Origin: Neoscytalidium dimidiatum
Taxonomy: Eukaryota; Ascomycota; Dothideomycetes; Botryosphaeriales; Botryosphaeriaceae
Reading direction: 5' to 3'
DNA length: 64,000 nt
Assembly (NCBI GenBank): GCA_037367355.1
Contig: CM074702.1
Location: 2,976,001-3,040,000, forward strand
Positions within the stretch are counted from its first letter, which is position 1, and each line of letters opens with the position of its first letter. Shown here piece after piece: positions 1-9,630 of the stretch. The translations under genes were made by a program, and so were the position numbers. The notes beneath the pieces were generated by a model. It searched no databases. It was not told the DNA's origin and saw only the letters and a program-made list of their open reading frames with translations.

Positions 1-825
1 AGTCATCGATCGTTGACTATAAGCAATACTTTGCTACCATGGACAGAATTGAGACTGCGGCGCGTCACGCGGAAGTTCGTTATTATCCAGAATTCATCCG
101 TCTTGACCGAGATCAGCGCCCGACAATGCACCAAGAAAAACATCGGTGGACGTCTACATCATTCTTGCAGCAGCGCGTGACACGTTTCTCCAATCAATAC
201 GTGACATTTCAAGTTGAGAAAGGGGCATTAGCCGAATTTTGCGACTTTGAAAAAAAAATAAAAAGATTGTCTCCAATGCGTTGTCGATGGCATCAAGGAC
301 GAAAAAGGACAGCCCACAACATGTTCAGGAGACCCTGAACGCCCGGTGGTTTCAATACGTTATTGGTCCAAATCAGAGCTACCAGGAATTGCCTTATTCT
401 TCGTCTTCTGAATAGGCCCCGCGGTGCCAACTCTTGCTTTTAGCAACGCAAGATGGCGTCCTAAGTTCTCGAGCATGGGCAGCTGTCGAAACGTCTTTCA
501 AATTTGGCGCTTTCCAGCCGCAGTGGATCTATGACGAACTTTCTTTTTGCGGTGGGTGCAAGCTGAGATTTGGGAGGGATAAAACAGAATCGATTGCAGG
601 AGCGCCAGGTGATCGGGATCAAATTCCAACATGTCTCCAGCATAAAGGCAGGAAAGCGAGTTTGCAGAACTGGATTGAGCTCTGGGAACCAAGCAATGCC
701 GACGCATTACTAGAGTTGCTAGATCAGGAACTCTGCCGAGAAGATGTCGAAATTGGAGCTCTGTAAGTACTCAGCCGCTTAAGAGTAGACCTACTACCTT
801 GGCGGGAACACGCTTAAATAAAAAT
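1..825. other. No supported gene
   Basis: Open frames of about 100 codons occur (39-338 and 434-766, plus strand). They show no recognisable domain, no convincing splice sites and no family-like motif. I treat the stretch as intergenic or decayed DNA. Confidence 0.5.
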
Positions 826-1345
826 AGAAATTCAGGCTTATACACGACACCGGCTACCGGTCTGCAGCTCCAGCGGGACCCGATCCGAGAGCCTAATCCC
901 GGAAAAGCTCTTGTCGCCGTCGAGGCTGCTGCTGGTCTCCGCCATTCCGACCGTCACATTCTGAAGGGACAGGGCGCAAGGGGTGGCTCTCGACGAAGCC
1001 CATCGCGCTTAGCCCTGAGGTCGCCGGCGTTGTCGTCAAGCTCGGGCCTGGCTCTCACATGCCTCAGCTATCCAGCTTGGCGGCTGCGTGGCTGTCGGCT
1101 ACACGCTCGAAAATCCTCAGCTCGGCTCCGGTCAGCAGTGCTCCCGGGCTGGCCTACGATGGTGGCCTCGGCAGAATGGCGTATCGTCGCCGCAGCCACG
1201 AATCTGATCAAGGGGTCCCGGAGAGGGAGTTCGACCGAACAGGGAGCTGTGGCCGTCGACCCGATCACCGCTGGTTATCATGCACGAATTCTCGATGCGG
1301 ACGGACGTCAAGGCCGTATCCTACGCCCGGCTTCTTCTGCGGCAG
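826..1345 (+). pseudogene. Relic of zinc-type medium-chain alcohol dehydrogenase (N-terminal half)
   Basis: Pieces of the GroES-like N-terminus of a zinc alcohol dehydrogenase can be read in order but in three different frames. First comes a GKALVAVEAAAGL-HSD-HILKGQG-like block (about 890-975), then PEVAGVVVKLGPG (about 1010-1047) in another frame. A GYTLENPQLG-type stretch and the AVAVDPITAGYHA block (about 1245-1285) follow after further shifts. The catalytic Cys that normally precedes H-S-D is Arg here. The nucleotide-binding Rossmann half is absent, because the region runs into the antisense 3' end of the neighbouring gene. The identification rests on the family's usual block order. The frame breaks leave little doubt that it is non-functional. 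Confidence 0.7.
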
Positions 1346-1403
1346 CCCCACCGCCCTGTGGCGCTCCTCCGCCCCGACACAAAGCCGTTCCGCAGATTTT
1401 GGT

Positions 1404-2714
1404 TCAGCCCAGCCCCAACGAGGTTCTTGCGCCTCCGCCTGCCTTGTGAATGCAGTGCCGGACATCGTCCTCGCACGACTGGCCGTGCACGGTCAATCCC
1501 CACCGGTGGATTTCGTTGATCCAGTCCACGAAGTGACGGATGTTCGCGCGGGAGTCGCAGTCGCCCTGGAGCAGCTTGAACATGCGGCAACCCGCCCACG
1601 AGTTGCTATCATCGAACGTGGGCTCGGTGCACCAGAATTGGTAGGATCGGCCGGCCACGACCAGGCCGTAGTGCCGCAGCGCGGTTCTGTCAGCGTCGGT
1701 CCACGGAGACGCCGTGGCCTTGAGGCGCCGGTGTTTCAGCTTGTACCGGTTGTACAGGGCAATGGCCGACGACACTGCAACCTGGGCGACGGCTTGGGAT
1801 GCCGTCTTCTCGTTCTTTTTGAACTCGATCGTCAAGTAGGGGCAAAGGATGCGGTTCTGCCTGACGCATACGAAGGACTTGACCAACATGCGATACTCGG
1901 GGTTGAATGCCTGAAGAGAGATCCAGTAGGAACAGTCGGGTCTGACTGAAAACTGGTACGGCTTGATGGGCGTAGCGGAATGCAACACCGGCGGTTCCTC
2001 CCAGAAATCGTCAACCTTGGTGGCAAACTCGATCTTGCGCTCGCAGTGCCACCTCCGCTCGCTATCGGAGAGCTGAGGGGTCCGGGGCTCTCGCTTCAGG
2101 AGATCCTCGATGGCGTATGCGGCAAACTCGGCCTCATTCTCACCAAGGCTGTGCATGCTCCGATACTCGCGAAGCACGGCGTCCACGAATGCATCGTTCC
2201 TTTCCAACCAAACCGTTGTTCCATCAAGTCCTGGATGGCTGCGGTAGAAGTTCAAAAGGTCGTCTGAGGGAGGAACGGGCGTGCTGAAATGAAACCAGGG
2301 CTTCAGGATGGGCAACGGTTCCCGGTCGAGGACCACGCCACGAGGGGTGAGAACGCGGTCAACAAAGTCCGCGTCAGAGGTTTTGGCCCAGCGAGCGGTT
2401 CTAGAACTCGCAATGGAGTCGGTAACGGAACGTGGAGGCGCCCGGGAGCCGCTGCTCCCAATACCGCTGTCCGAAGCTCTGATCGGTAGCCTGGAAGGTG
2501 GCTTGCGCGTAGCCGACATGACCTTATGCCACAGTCTGGTTGTCTCTGTCGGATCTGTGTCGCGCGGAGCGTGGGAGGGCGCAATGCGCCTGGGAATACG
2601 ACTCTGCGATGGAGAATCGCGGCGCGGCAACGGCATCGCCGGTGTGGCAGGCTTGAGAGCAGGCAGGGATATGGATAGCAGGAAGCTTTGCTGTTGTAAT
2701 AAATGCGGGCTCAT
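1404..2714 (-). CDS. DUF7924-like protein with PD-(D/E)XK nuclease-type core
   Basis: Single-exon gene of 436 residues. The first 110 residues are low-complexity, rich in Ser/Pro/Arg and probably disordered; a later Met (residue 27) is an alternative start. The C-terminal 300 residues resemble the fungal DUF7924 family, which is expanded in many moulds. Visible are an Asp in RPDCSYWI, then LTIEFKK about 45 residues on, then a helix with AVAQVAV. This D...ExK...Q arrangement fits a PD-(D/E)XK fold, so a nucleic-acid-processing role is possible, but no substrate is known for the family. It lies tail to tail with an alcohol dehydrogenase relic, which suggests an accessory region. Family assignment is from memory of the pattern; function is unproven. 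Confidence 0.65.
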   Translation of the reverse strand: MSPHLLQQQSFLLSISLPALKPATPAMPLPRRDSPSQSRIPRRIAPSHAPRDTDPTETTRLWHKVMSATRKPPSRLPIRASDSGIGSSGSRAPPRSVTDSIASSRTARWAKTSDADFVDRVLTPRGVVLDREPLPILKPWFHFSTPVPPSDDLLNFYRSHPGLDGTTVWLERNDAFVDAVLREYRSMHSLGENEAEFAAYAIEDLLKREPRTPQLSDSERRWHCERKIEFATKVDDFWEEPPVLHSATPIKPYQFSVRPDCSYWISLQAFNPEYRMLVKSFVCVRQNRILCPYLTIEFKKNEKTASQAVAQVAVSSAIALYNRYKLKHRRLKATASPWTDADRTALRHYGLVVAGRSYQFWCTEPTFDDSNSWAGCRMFKLLQGDCDSRANIRHFVDWINEIHRWGLTVHGQSCEDDVRHCIHKAGGGARTSLGLG

Positions 2715-3875
2715 TAATGGCGGAGATGGAAGACGATGTTTGCGATGGACTGGTGATCCGTGCTGGTGGGTGGTTGGGGGGCTGTTGGGGTTTTGTTATG
2801 CATTGGCGGATCGTCACCACGGCAACAAGCCCTCTTACACCTCGCGAACCACAACAATAATGACCAGCGGGCTCTGCGCCCGCCACTACCACCACCACTT
2901 CCACCACGCTGGCCGCCATCAAGCCTGCCATCACCACGTCTGCGACCTTCGCGATCACCTCATCCATTGCCGTTCGGAGAGCGCCCTCGGGCTTCTCTGC
3001 CTCCGCTGAGGAAGGAGATGCTGCGGCGCGTCAGCGCTTCGGGCTATAAGGCCGTGTGCTAGCAGGTCTCGAAGAGCATGGTAACTAGTGGCAACACCCC
3101 TACTCCTGCGCTCCCGCTGATAGTAGAGACAGGGGCCCGCGGAGTACAGCCGGTGCGGGACAGTAGCGCAACGCCGACCTTCGCTACCAGCGTTATGGCC
3201 CCACTCGGGGTCGAGGCAGTGGCCGGAGTCGAGGACGCGGTAGCTCGAGGGGACGGCAAAGAGCAAGAGGGCAGACAGGCCGGATAACGAGGTGAGATCG
3301 CGAGTAACCTTTTTATACTTGCTTGAAGTTGGTTTGGGATAAGGTCAGTACACCATGTACACAATGCCAAGGCCGACCCGATGGGGAAATTTCCTAGTTT
3401 CGAGGGCAACGCTGGGTTTAGAACCAAAATCTGCAGATGCGACGATACGGGAAGTTGCAATCAAGACAACTTTCTTGCTGGATTGGGACGGGCTCCGTGA
3501 AGACGGCATAGCGTCTTCGCAGATCATCGGGATGAAGTTTGGGAATGGCAACGAGCATGATACGATTCTGAGGCAACACTCTCTGTGCATGTAGCCCAAA
3601 TGAGGCGAAGTACAATGCAGTTGGCGATATGGATAGTCCTGATATCTGGACGTACAGGCCCCTACGTTGAGGGATGGAAAAGCTCTGGAGGGGGACAATA
3701 CGAGCGATCAACAAGGCGCTGAATCCGCACATTTGGGTCCATTTCTCAGACATGTCGTTCTTCTAGTCCATCGCATACCCTCTGGAGGCCTGTGACATAT
3801 TTCAGTACTCGGAGAAACCTGCCATTTGTTCCAGAAAACTCAAACCACTTGGCTACATCAGTATCCGTCGTAAAT
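2715..3875. other. Gene-free stretch
   Basis: Both strands contain overlapping open frames that look like GC-driven chance ORFs, including His- and Val-rich translations of a CCACCAC-rich tract near 2880-2940. I see no domain, signal peptide or intron pattern. Confidence 0.5.
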
Positions 3876-4738
3876 CTAGTACGGGTCGGTCTGCAGCTCC
3901 GCACTCGTGTTCGCCGGGTGCTGCGGCCACACGTCCCTCATGCCATCCCAGAACGTGACGTTGCTGAACACCGCTTCGCCACCCGTCGACACGAGGGCTG
4001 CGCCCAACGCATCCGCGCGGGACGGGTAGATTCGAGACGTCAAGGACAACCTGTCGTTTACGAAAACCTCCAGCAGCGAGCCGTCCACAAAGACGTTGAA
4101 GGTGATGGATTCGGGTTGGGGAGAGGCGGAGTTGTTCGACGGGAAGAGGAAGGGCTCGAAGTAGCCGTTGAAGCTGGAGCGCGTAAAGTTGGTGATGAGA
4201 GACGAGTTGATGCGGTTGAGGACGAGCGTGTTGTTCGACGGCGTCCAGTAGATGGTTGTGAACTCCTCATGGCTGGGGGATGCGCGCACTTTGAGACCGA
4301 CTTGCCCGTCGGAGGGCCATGCGTCCAGGGTTGCCTGCAGGTGGAAGGCGTCGCTCTGGAGGCCTTCGAATCGCTTCTCGCCCTTGACGGCGAGATCACC
4401 AATGGACGTCTCGTTTCTTTGGATCCCGGCGACCACGTCTGGGAGGGGCCGCTGCGCCAGGGTGGTCACGGTGTAAGTCTGTCCTCCTTCTTCCGGCTCC
4501 CAAATCTCCGCACTCTTCTCGGGAGCGCCACCAGCGGGAGCAGCGACGCCCCTGAACTTCCGGATGTACAGTTCCCGCGGCAGGAGAAGCGATCCCTGGT
4601 ACCCGTCCTGCGAGACGCCGTACCCATTGAAGTCCTCATCCGACCAGCCCCACGCCACGCGCCTCTGATTCTTCTCGTCCCAGAACGTGTTGACTGCGTA
4701 GTTGTTCCCCCAGTCCGACGGCCCCGATCTGTGTCCGT
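3876..4738 (-). pseudogene. Truncated GH32 invertase/fructanase (C-terminal part only)
   Basis: The minus strand encodes about 285 residues matching the end of the beta-propeller plus the C-terminal beta-sandwich of glycoside hydrolase family 32. Visible are SDWGNNYAVNTFWDE, VAWGWSDED, a PRELYIRK segment, and the ending pattern ITFNVFVDGSLLEVFVNDR. In an intact enzyme of 500-650 residues this follows a catalytic N-terminal domain with WMNDPN, RDP and EC motifs. None of these, nor a signal peptide, is found upstream. A TGA closes the frame about 5 residues before SDWGNN, and the DNA beyond has no GH32 similarity. The C-terminal frame itself is undamaged, so the truncation looks fairly recent. 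Confidence 0.8.
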
Positions 4739-5288
4739 CTCACGATGGTTTCCGACTGATTCGTGCAGGCCTTGATGGGTTGGTGCCAAGTCCAGCACAA
4801 GTGTCTGTTCGGGCGAGACGGGATCCTTTGAACCAATTTAATAAGATGCTCAAAGTACAGCGGGGCCGGGAAAGTAGGAGGCGCCTTACAGCGGCTGATG
4901 CTGATCAGCTCGTGGCTGAATTGGTCCAGCCAATGAGTCAGTCTTGGAAACATGGACTTCGGGATGCGAAGTGTTGTTGTAAGACAGCAGGATCTGAGAC
5001 GGGCAAAATGTGCCTTCGGGCGTCAGGCAGACTTGGACATGGGCCGAATCACGGCGTCGCTTTATTTCACGATCGCTTTTCGCCTTCGAACTTTCCCCTG
5101 CGTGTGCTCATATTGCCGCGATATCGAAGTTTCGTGGGTAGGGTTGGCCAACGCCCTTTGTCTGACTGCCGACCCATCGAAGCTGACTCAACATTGCGAC
5201 AAGCACTGGTGAATGAGTTAGCGGTGGTGCAGATGGTGCGGTACGAAGGTCTGAGAGACAAGTGAGGGTGAAGTGCATCGGCAGTTGA

Positions 5289-5330
5289 GTGCAGGTGCAG
5301 GTGCAGGTGCAGGTGCAGGCGCAGGTGCAG
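5289..5330 (+). repeat. Hexamer microsatellite (GTGCAG)7
   Basis: Seven head-to-tail copies of GTGCAG, the sixth carrying one T-to-C change. It continues into imperfect GCGATG and GATGATG. It lies outside any supported gene. Confidence 0.9.
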
Positions 5331-5746
5331 GCGATGATGATGGTGCAGCTGCTGACTCATCATCACGTGACTAAAAATCAGCTAGCGGCCCGTGCGCGGA
5401 GCTGCAGCTCATCAGCCTCCGCCTCTTCCACCTCCGCCTCTGCCAACAACACACCCACCACCCCATCACCACCTTATCGAGCTGCACCTCATACGGCCCT
5501 CCGCGTTATCGCCGCCGCTCCATCAGAGATCGCATTCACTCTTGGATCGTACCCTGCCTGCATCGCCAGCGTCGTGGCCGTCGCGTTTCGCGCTCTCCGC
5601 CGACACCCTACGCAAGCTTTCCGCACTGGTCATCAGGCCGTTTGCTCTGTGTAGGCTGTTCGCAGGACACTCCCAGCCGAATCGCCCGACACGCTCTGTG
5701 CTGCGCCGGTATCTGACCGTGGTTTGCCTGCGCTCCGCCAGCACCG

Positions 5747-6165
5747 CTGCCGTCGCTCTTTCACGTCCGCCGACCTCTTGCAACTTCTCCGCACAGGCCC
5801 CGGTCTACCGCTCCTTTGTGAACCAGTGTCGATATTGGGATAGATCTTGGTTGCCGGCCGTTAAGCTTTGCGAGAGTCTCCGCAGGACTTCAACGTGAAA
5901 CCGACACGCGCGCGCTCTGCTGCTCAGCGTTTGGCCCTCGCACGCCTCGCCATTACACAATCCGCCCGCCATTACCCGCCATCGCTCAGCCCGTCGACAT
6001 TGTGACCGCCGCTCTTTCACATCCGCCGACCTCCGACAGACTTGTCCGCACTGGCCCCGGTCTACCACTCCTTTGTGAACCAGTATCGACACTGGGATAG
6101 ATCTCGGTCGCCGGCTGCCAAGTCCTGTCAAGAGGCTCCGCAGGACTTATCTGTGAAATCGACAG
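5747..6165 (+). repeat. Diverged direct duplication of about 150 bp, spaced 257 bp
   Basis: Segment 5747-5898 is repeated at about 6003-6165. Shared blocks include a GCTCTTTCAC-TCCGCCGACCTC stretch, GGCCCCGGTCTAC (5796 and 6053), CTCCTTTGTGAACCAGT, GGGATAGATCT and CTCCGCAGGACTT. Spacing between the first blocks is 257 bp and copies differ by scattered substitutions and small indels. A weaker third likeness lies near 5590-5645. Function unknown. Confidence 0.75.
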
Positions 6166-6441
6166 TCACGTTCTGCTGTACCACTGACTCTTGCCCGCAT
6201 TCATACCCCTCTACCGGCTCCTGTATGTACTCACCTTGCATTTCATCCCACAATCCCTTAGATAGAGGACGGATAGATAGTCTCAACTCCCAAGTGACGC
6301 CCCAGCGAATGAGTCAGGGCTGCTCGTCGCGCGAAAAGCCCGGGTGGGCGGGTTCGCGCAACCTCGGGTGTTGCGCATCTCTTTCCTCACTTGTGGGTAG
6401 GCTAATGCAATACTTACCCAGACATCTGATCTACTCGTGCA

Positions 6442-8148
6442 ATGCCGAAACGTAACCGCACATCGTCAGCTTCATGGCTGTTTCGCGATCACACAGTCAT
6501 CGTGCAGGATGGCCATTCTGAACATGCCTGGGCATACTTCCCACTCTTCGTCAAATTCGATCAATCCCACTCTCGGGCTCTGATTAGTATCAGACTCATG
6601 GCCCAACTCGAGGGTTTCGACCAAGCACAGTCCATTTCTCTATTAGCCCATCCCGACGACATTGTCTCGTGTGAAATTTATACGCCGGAAGAACTGGCGC
6701 CTCGGATTAGGAATCAGCTCATCCTCGATGAAGCCATCGCATCCGATTCAGACGTGCTGATACTCTCAATCTCTCTCAACTCGCCCGGGCGTGTCATTGC
6801 TCCCGTCGGCAACAGCCCCATGTCTTCCAAGCCAGCCTTCCGATACCGTTTTGCTCCCTTCTATTCCCTCTGCCAATCAAACCATCTGCGCTTTTACTTT
6901 ACCAAAGACCAACTTGATAACGACAGGGCACGGCAGCTCAGAGAGCTGGTAGACTTGGCACAGGCGGGAAAGCTGGAGCCTTTCCCCACTGACCTTCAGC
7001 GTCTTGGCGGCGGAAAAGGCGTTCAAGAGGCCAGCTGGCAGATCTTCCACGTCCCAGAGGCACCTCCGTCATATACTGTGGGGACGAGCACAAAGGATAG
7101 TGCCCAGTCTGCTTCAAATAAGCGGCCTCGTGCAGGTAAGTGTAAAACGCCCTGTCTAGGGAGATGATGCAGCTGTCCGATAGTGAACGTCGGCTGTATT
7201 TGCTGACATTCACGTCTGGACCGCTGTTCCATCTACTTCATGAATCATGGCGTTTGCGCATGAGAGCCTTGAAAAGTCACTTAACACCGATCGCCAGCTT
7301 CCTCGCCAACCCCAGACGTGCCGCCAGCCAAAAAGCACGACCGCGAAGCAACTCCGACATCGTTCCACTACCCATCCCAAGCCACGACCGCAGACGACGA
7401 CGACGATGGCCATGAGAAACCCTCCCCGCAGCCGCAGACCCGCCCCTCCCAAGCAACGACCGTTCCCGACGACGAGACCGCCGCATCCTCGCAGCAACGC
7501 CAAAACGACGACGACGACGCCCCGACTGCTCCTCCCTCCTCCTCCTGCTCCTCCCCCCGGCCCGCCGACGCCCTCTCCACCTCCTCGCCCTCGCCGCCCC
7601 CCTACCGGCGCCACGATGGCGACGGCCCCGCGAACGTCGCCACCGGCCCACCAACCCCATCCGCGGCAAAGCCCGCCGCCAAACGCCCGCGCGCCCCCAT
7701 CCACACCAGCACCTCCGCCCTCCGCGCCCTCCTCCGCGCCGAGCTCCCCGCCGCCCTGCGCGCCACCCTGCCCGCCATCCTCCGCGAAACCGTCCCGCAC
7801 ATCCTCCTCCCTCTCCTCTCCCCGGACCAACAGCGCCTCGAAGACCTCGTCGCGGCGAAGCTGCCTGCGGAGGTGGACCTGCAGATCGCCGACCTGCTGG
7901 ACGACGCGGTAGAGGGCGCGGTGGGCCGCGTGGAGGAGGCCGTGGAGGACGCGGTCGGGGAGGTGCGGGACGTCGGGGAGGAGTGCGCGCGGGAGGTGGC
8001 GGAGGCGGGGAGGGAGGCGGTGGAGGGGGTGGTGGAGGAGGTGGAGGGGAGGGTGGGGGACGTGTTGGGGAACGCGGAGGAGAGGGTGGGAGTGTTGGAG
8101 GGGAGGGTCGGGCGGTTGGGCGGGAGGGCGAGGAGGGCGTCGGTTTGA
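6442..8148 (+). CDS. Unknown fungal protein, Asp/Pro-rich linker and C-terminal helical heptad region
   Basis: Two exons: 6442-7135 and 7316-8148. The 180-nt intron starts GTAAGT, has a CTTAAC branch and ends CCCAG. Splicing joins the frames cleanly and gives 508 residues. Residues 1-230 form a folded-looking domain with aromatic and hydrophobic strands and a PEAPPSYTVG motif before the splice, a pattern I have seen in unnamed fungal proteins. Residues 235-340 are low-complexity (Asp runs, Ser/Pro, a KRPRA basic patch that could be a nuclear signal). The last 165 residues are Ala/Leu/Glu/Val/Gly-rich with heptad-like EEVEG repeats, predicted helical or coiled coil. No catalytic motif, signal peptide or membrane segment is visible. 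I do not recognise a function. Confidence 0.7.
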
Positions 8149-8246
8149 TAATTCGTGATACCCGGTGGGCGGTAGAGGGGAAGAGTAGGGGGAGTGCGTG
8201 TAGAGGATGATTCTTTGCGAATTCTTTTAGCGCCACGGATAATTGG

Positions 8247-9630
8247 CTAGATCAGGTAGATGTCTTTCCATTCTCGGTCTGCTTCTACCCATTTGGTGAG
8301 GAGGATCCAGCCGATGGCCACGCGCTGGGCGTAGGGCCCATGCCGGCGGATAGCCATGAAGTAAACGACTGTGGCAGCCTTACGGTGCAAAATTTTGCCT
8401 TTGCTGTCGAAGAAAGTTCGGTTAAGCTCTCATCGTGCCGAAAGTCTTTAACAACTCCTAGCGTCGCCTGTTTTATGAAACTCAGCTGGGAATGAATATT
8501 TAATGACCCCCTGAGTGTCTCCGAGTGATGTTCCAATGTATTCACTTACGGAAGCATCCTGTGCCAGCTGGGGATGGGATTCATCCCCAAGACGAGGGCC
8601 CCCTGAAATCAGAATGCCAATGCACTCATTTCTAGAACCGAGTATCTCTGGACCTTTTCTGCAGTGGCTGTGTTCTCTGGTATTGAAATTTCCTGCTTGT
8701 GAGCGCGTCGGCAACAACCCAGACCTATAATTCATTCGCATGGTGTTTCGGATTCGACGGCTTTGGGAGTACCTCTACCCAATTGAAAATTCATTTGTGC
8801 GTTTTTCTTTCTTTCGTCTGCTGAAGAGAGGCCTCTAGGTTTTATTGCATTTCCCCGAAGGTGCGGGTGCGAATGGCCATTCGCATTCGAAACGGCCGAA
8901 GCTCCGAGCAATAGCCAAGGCTTCTTGTAGATGCTCGAGGCCCAGTAGAGAGCCTTCCCCCCGGATTGTAGTTGACATAGTCTCTTGCAGATTCAAAATT
9001 CCTCTGCTTTGATTCTAGCTGGTCGATGTTCCACCGAACTAAGGCTTCCCTCCACGAGGCCCAATCTCCAGCCACCTTGGTGTAAATTCGAACGGACCCC
9101 TTGATTGAAACCCACGACCAAGACGGATATTCGTTCATACCTCGAACATATTTTCACTGCATGACTTGGCAGCCATGGCTCTCAACAGGGCACCACAACA
9201 GCGCTTGATTAAAGTCTGGTTGGGGAAGTCCAAAGAAGAGCGTACCACGTGACTCGCAAGCTACCGAGGAAATACCAAAAAATGCATTATGAATGTCGGA
9301 TTGCTTGTTGAGTTGTCGTTCTGTGTACCGTTCGAGGTATTTTGCCCATCTTTCAAACTTGCTTTCCAAATAACGAGGCCTTAAATTTTGGGCTTTTTCT
9401 TCGGAACCTTGCAAAAATTTCCACCTTGGAAGCGATCTCCTCTTGGCCACGGAAACATTACGAAAGCCCCATGTATTTAAGGAAGATCCTAGTTGGCCAC
9501 TTTGACTGGTGATTTGCGAAAGAGGATGTAGCTGAGGGGGACCATGCGGAACAAGGCTGTGCGTCGTTGGAGCAGCTGTTCTTCTTAAGGATAAATGCGA
9601 GTTGCGACAACCTCGCCGACGTTGCGCCAA
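8247..9630 (-). pseudogene. HET-domain (heterokaryon incompatibility) gene relic
   Basis: C-terminal two thirds of a HET-family protein, reading leftwards. It contains AKYLERYTERQLNKQSDI, then LFFGLPQPDFNQALLW, then EYPSWSWVSIKGSV, then an ILGSRNECIGILI block. It ends in VAIGWILLTKWVEADREWK just before a stop at 8247-8249. These match the standard order after a HET domain. An in-frame TGA between 9139 and 9156 interrupts the reading just before PSWSW. Further left the blocks change frame more than once. The N-terminal HET motifs are missing upstream. Intact relatives trigger cell death on non-self fusion; this copy cannot make a full protein. Confidence 0.8.

Larger units (their letters stand above)
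4739..6441. other. Gene-free stretch with repeats
   Basis: No convincing gene. The plus-strand open frames at 5392-5898 and 6042-6455 are Pro/Ser-rich and include parts of a duplicated segment, listed separately. A hexamer microsatellite lies near 5300. Confidence 0.5.

Noticed and set aside
2760..3062. His/Pro-rich frames near a CCACCAC tract
   Set aside because: Low-complexity translation on both strands, with no conserved block.
5392..6455. Two plus-strand frames rich in Pro, His and Ser
   Set aside because: They consist largely of the duplicated non-coding segment and low-complexity sequence.
7277..8236. 319-codon minus-strand frame with long Pro runs
   Set aside because: Mirror of the G-rich exon of the plus-strand gene, whose splice joins two frames precisely.
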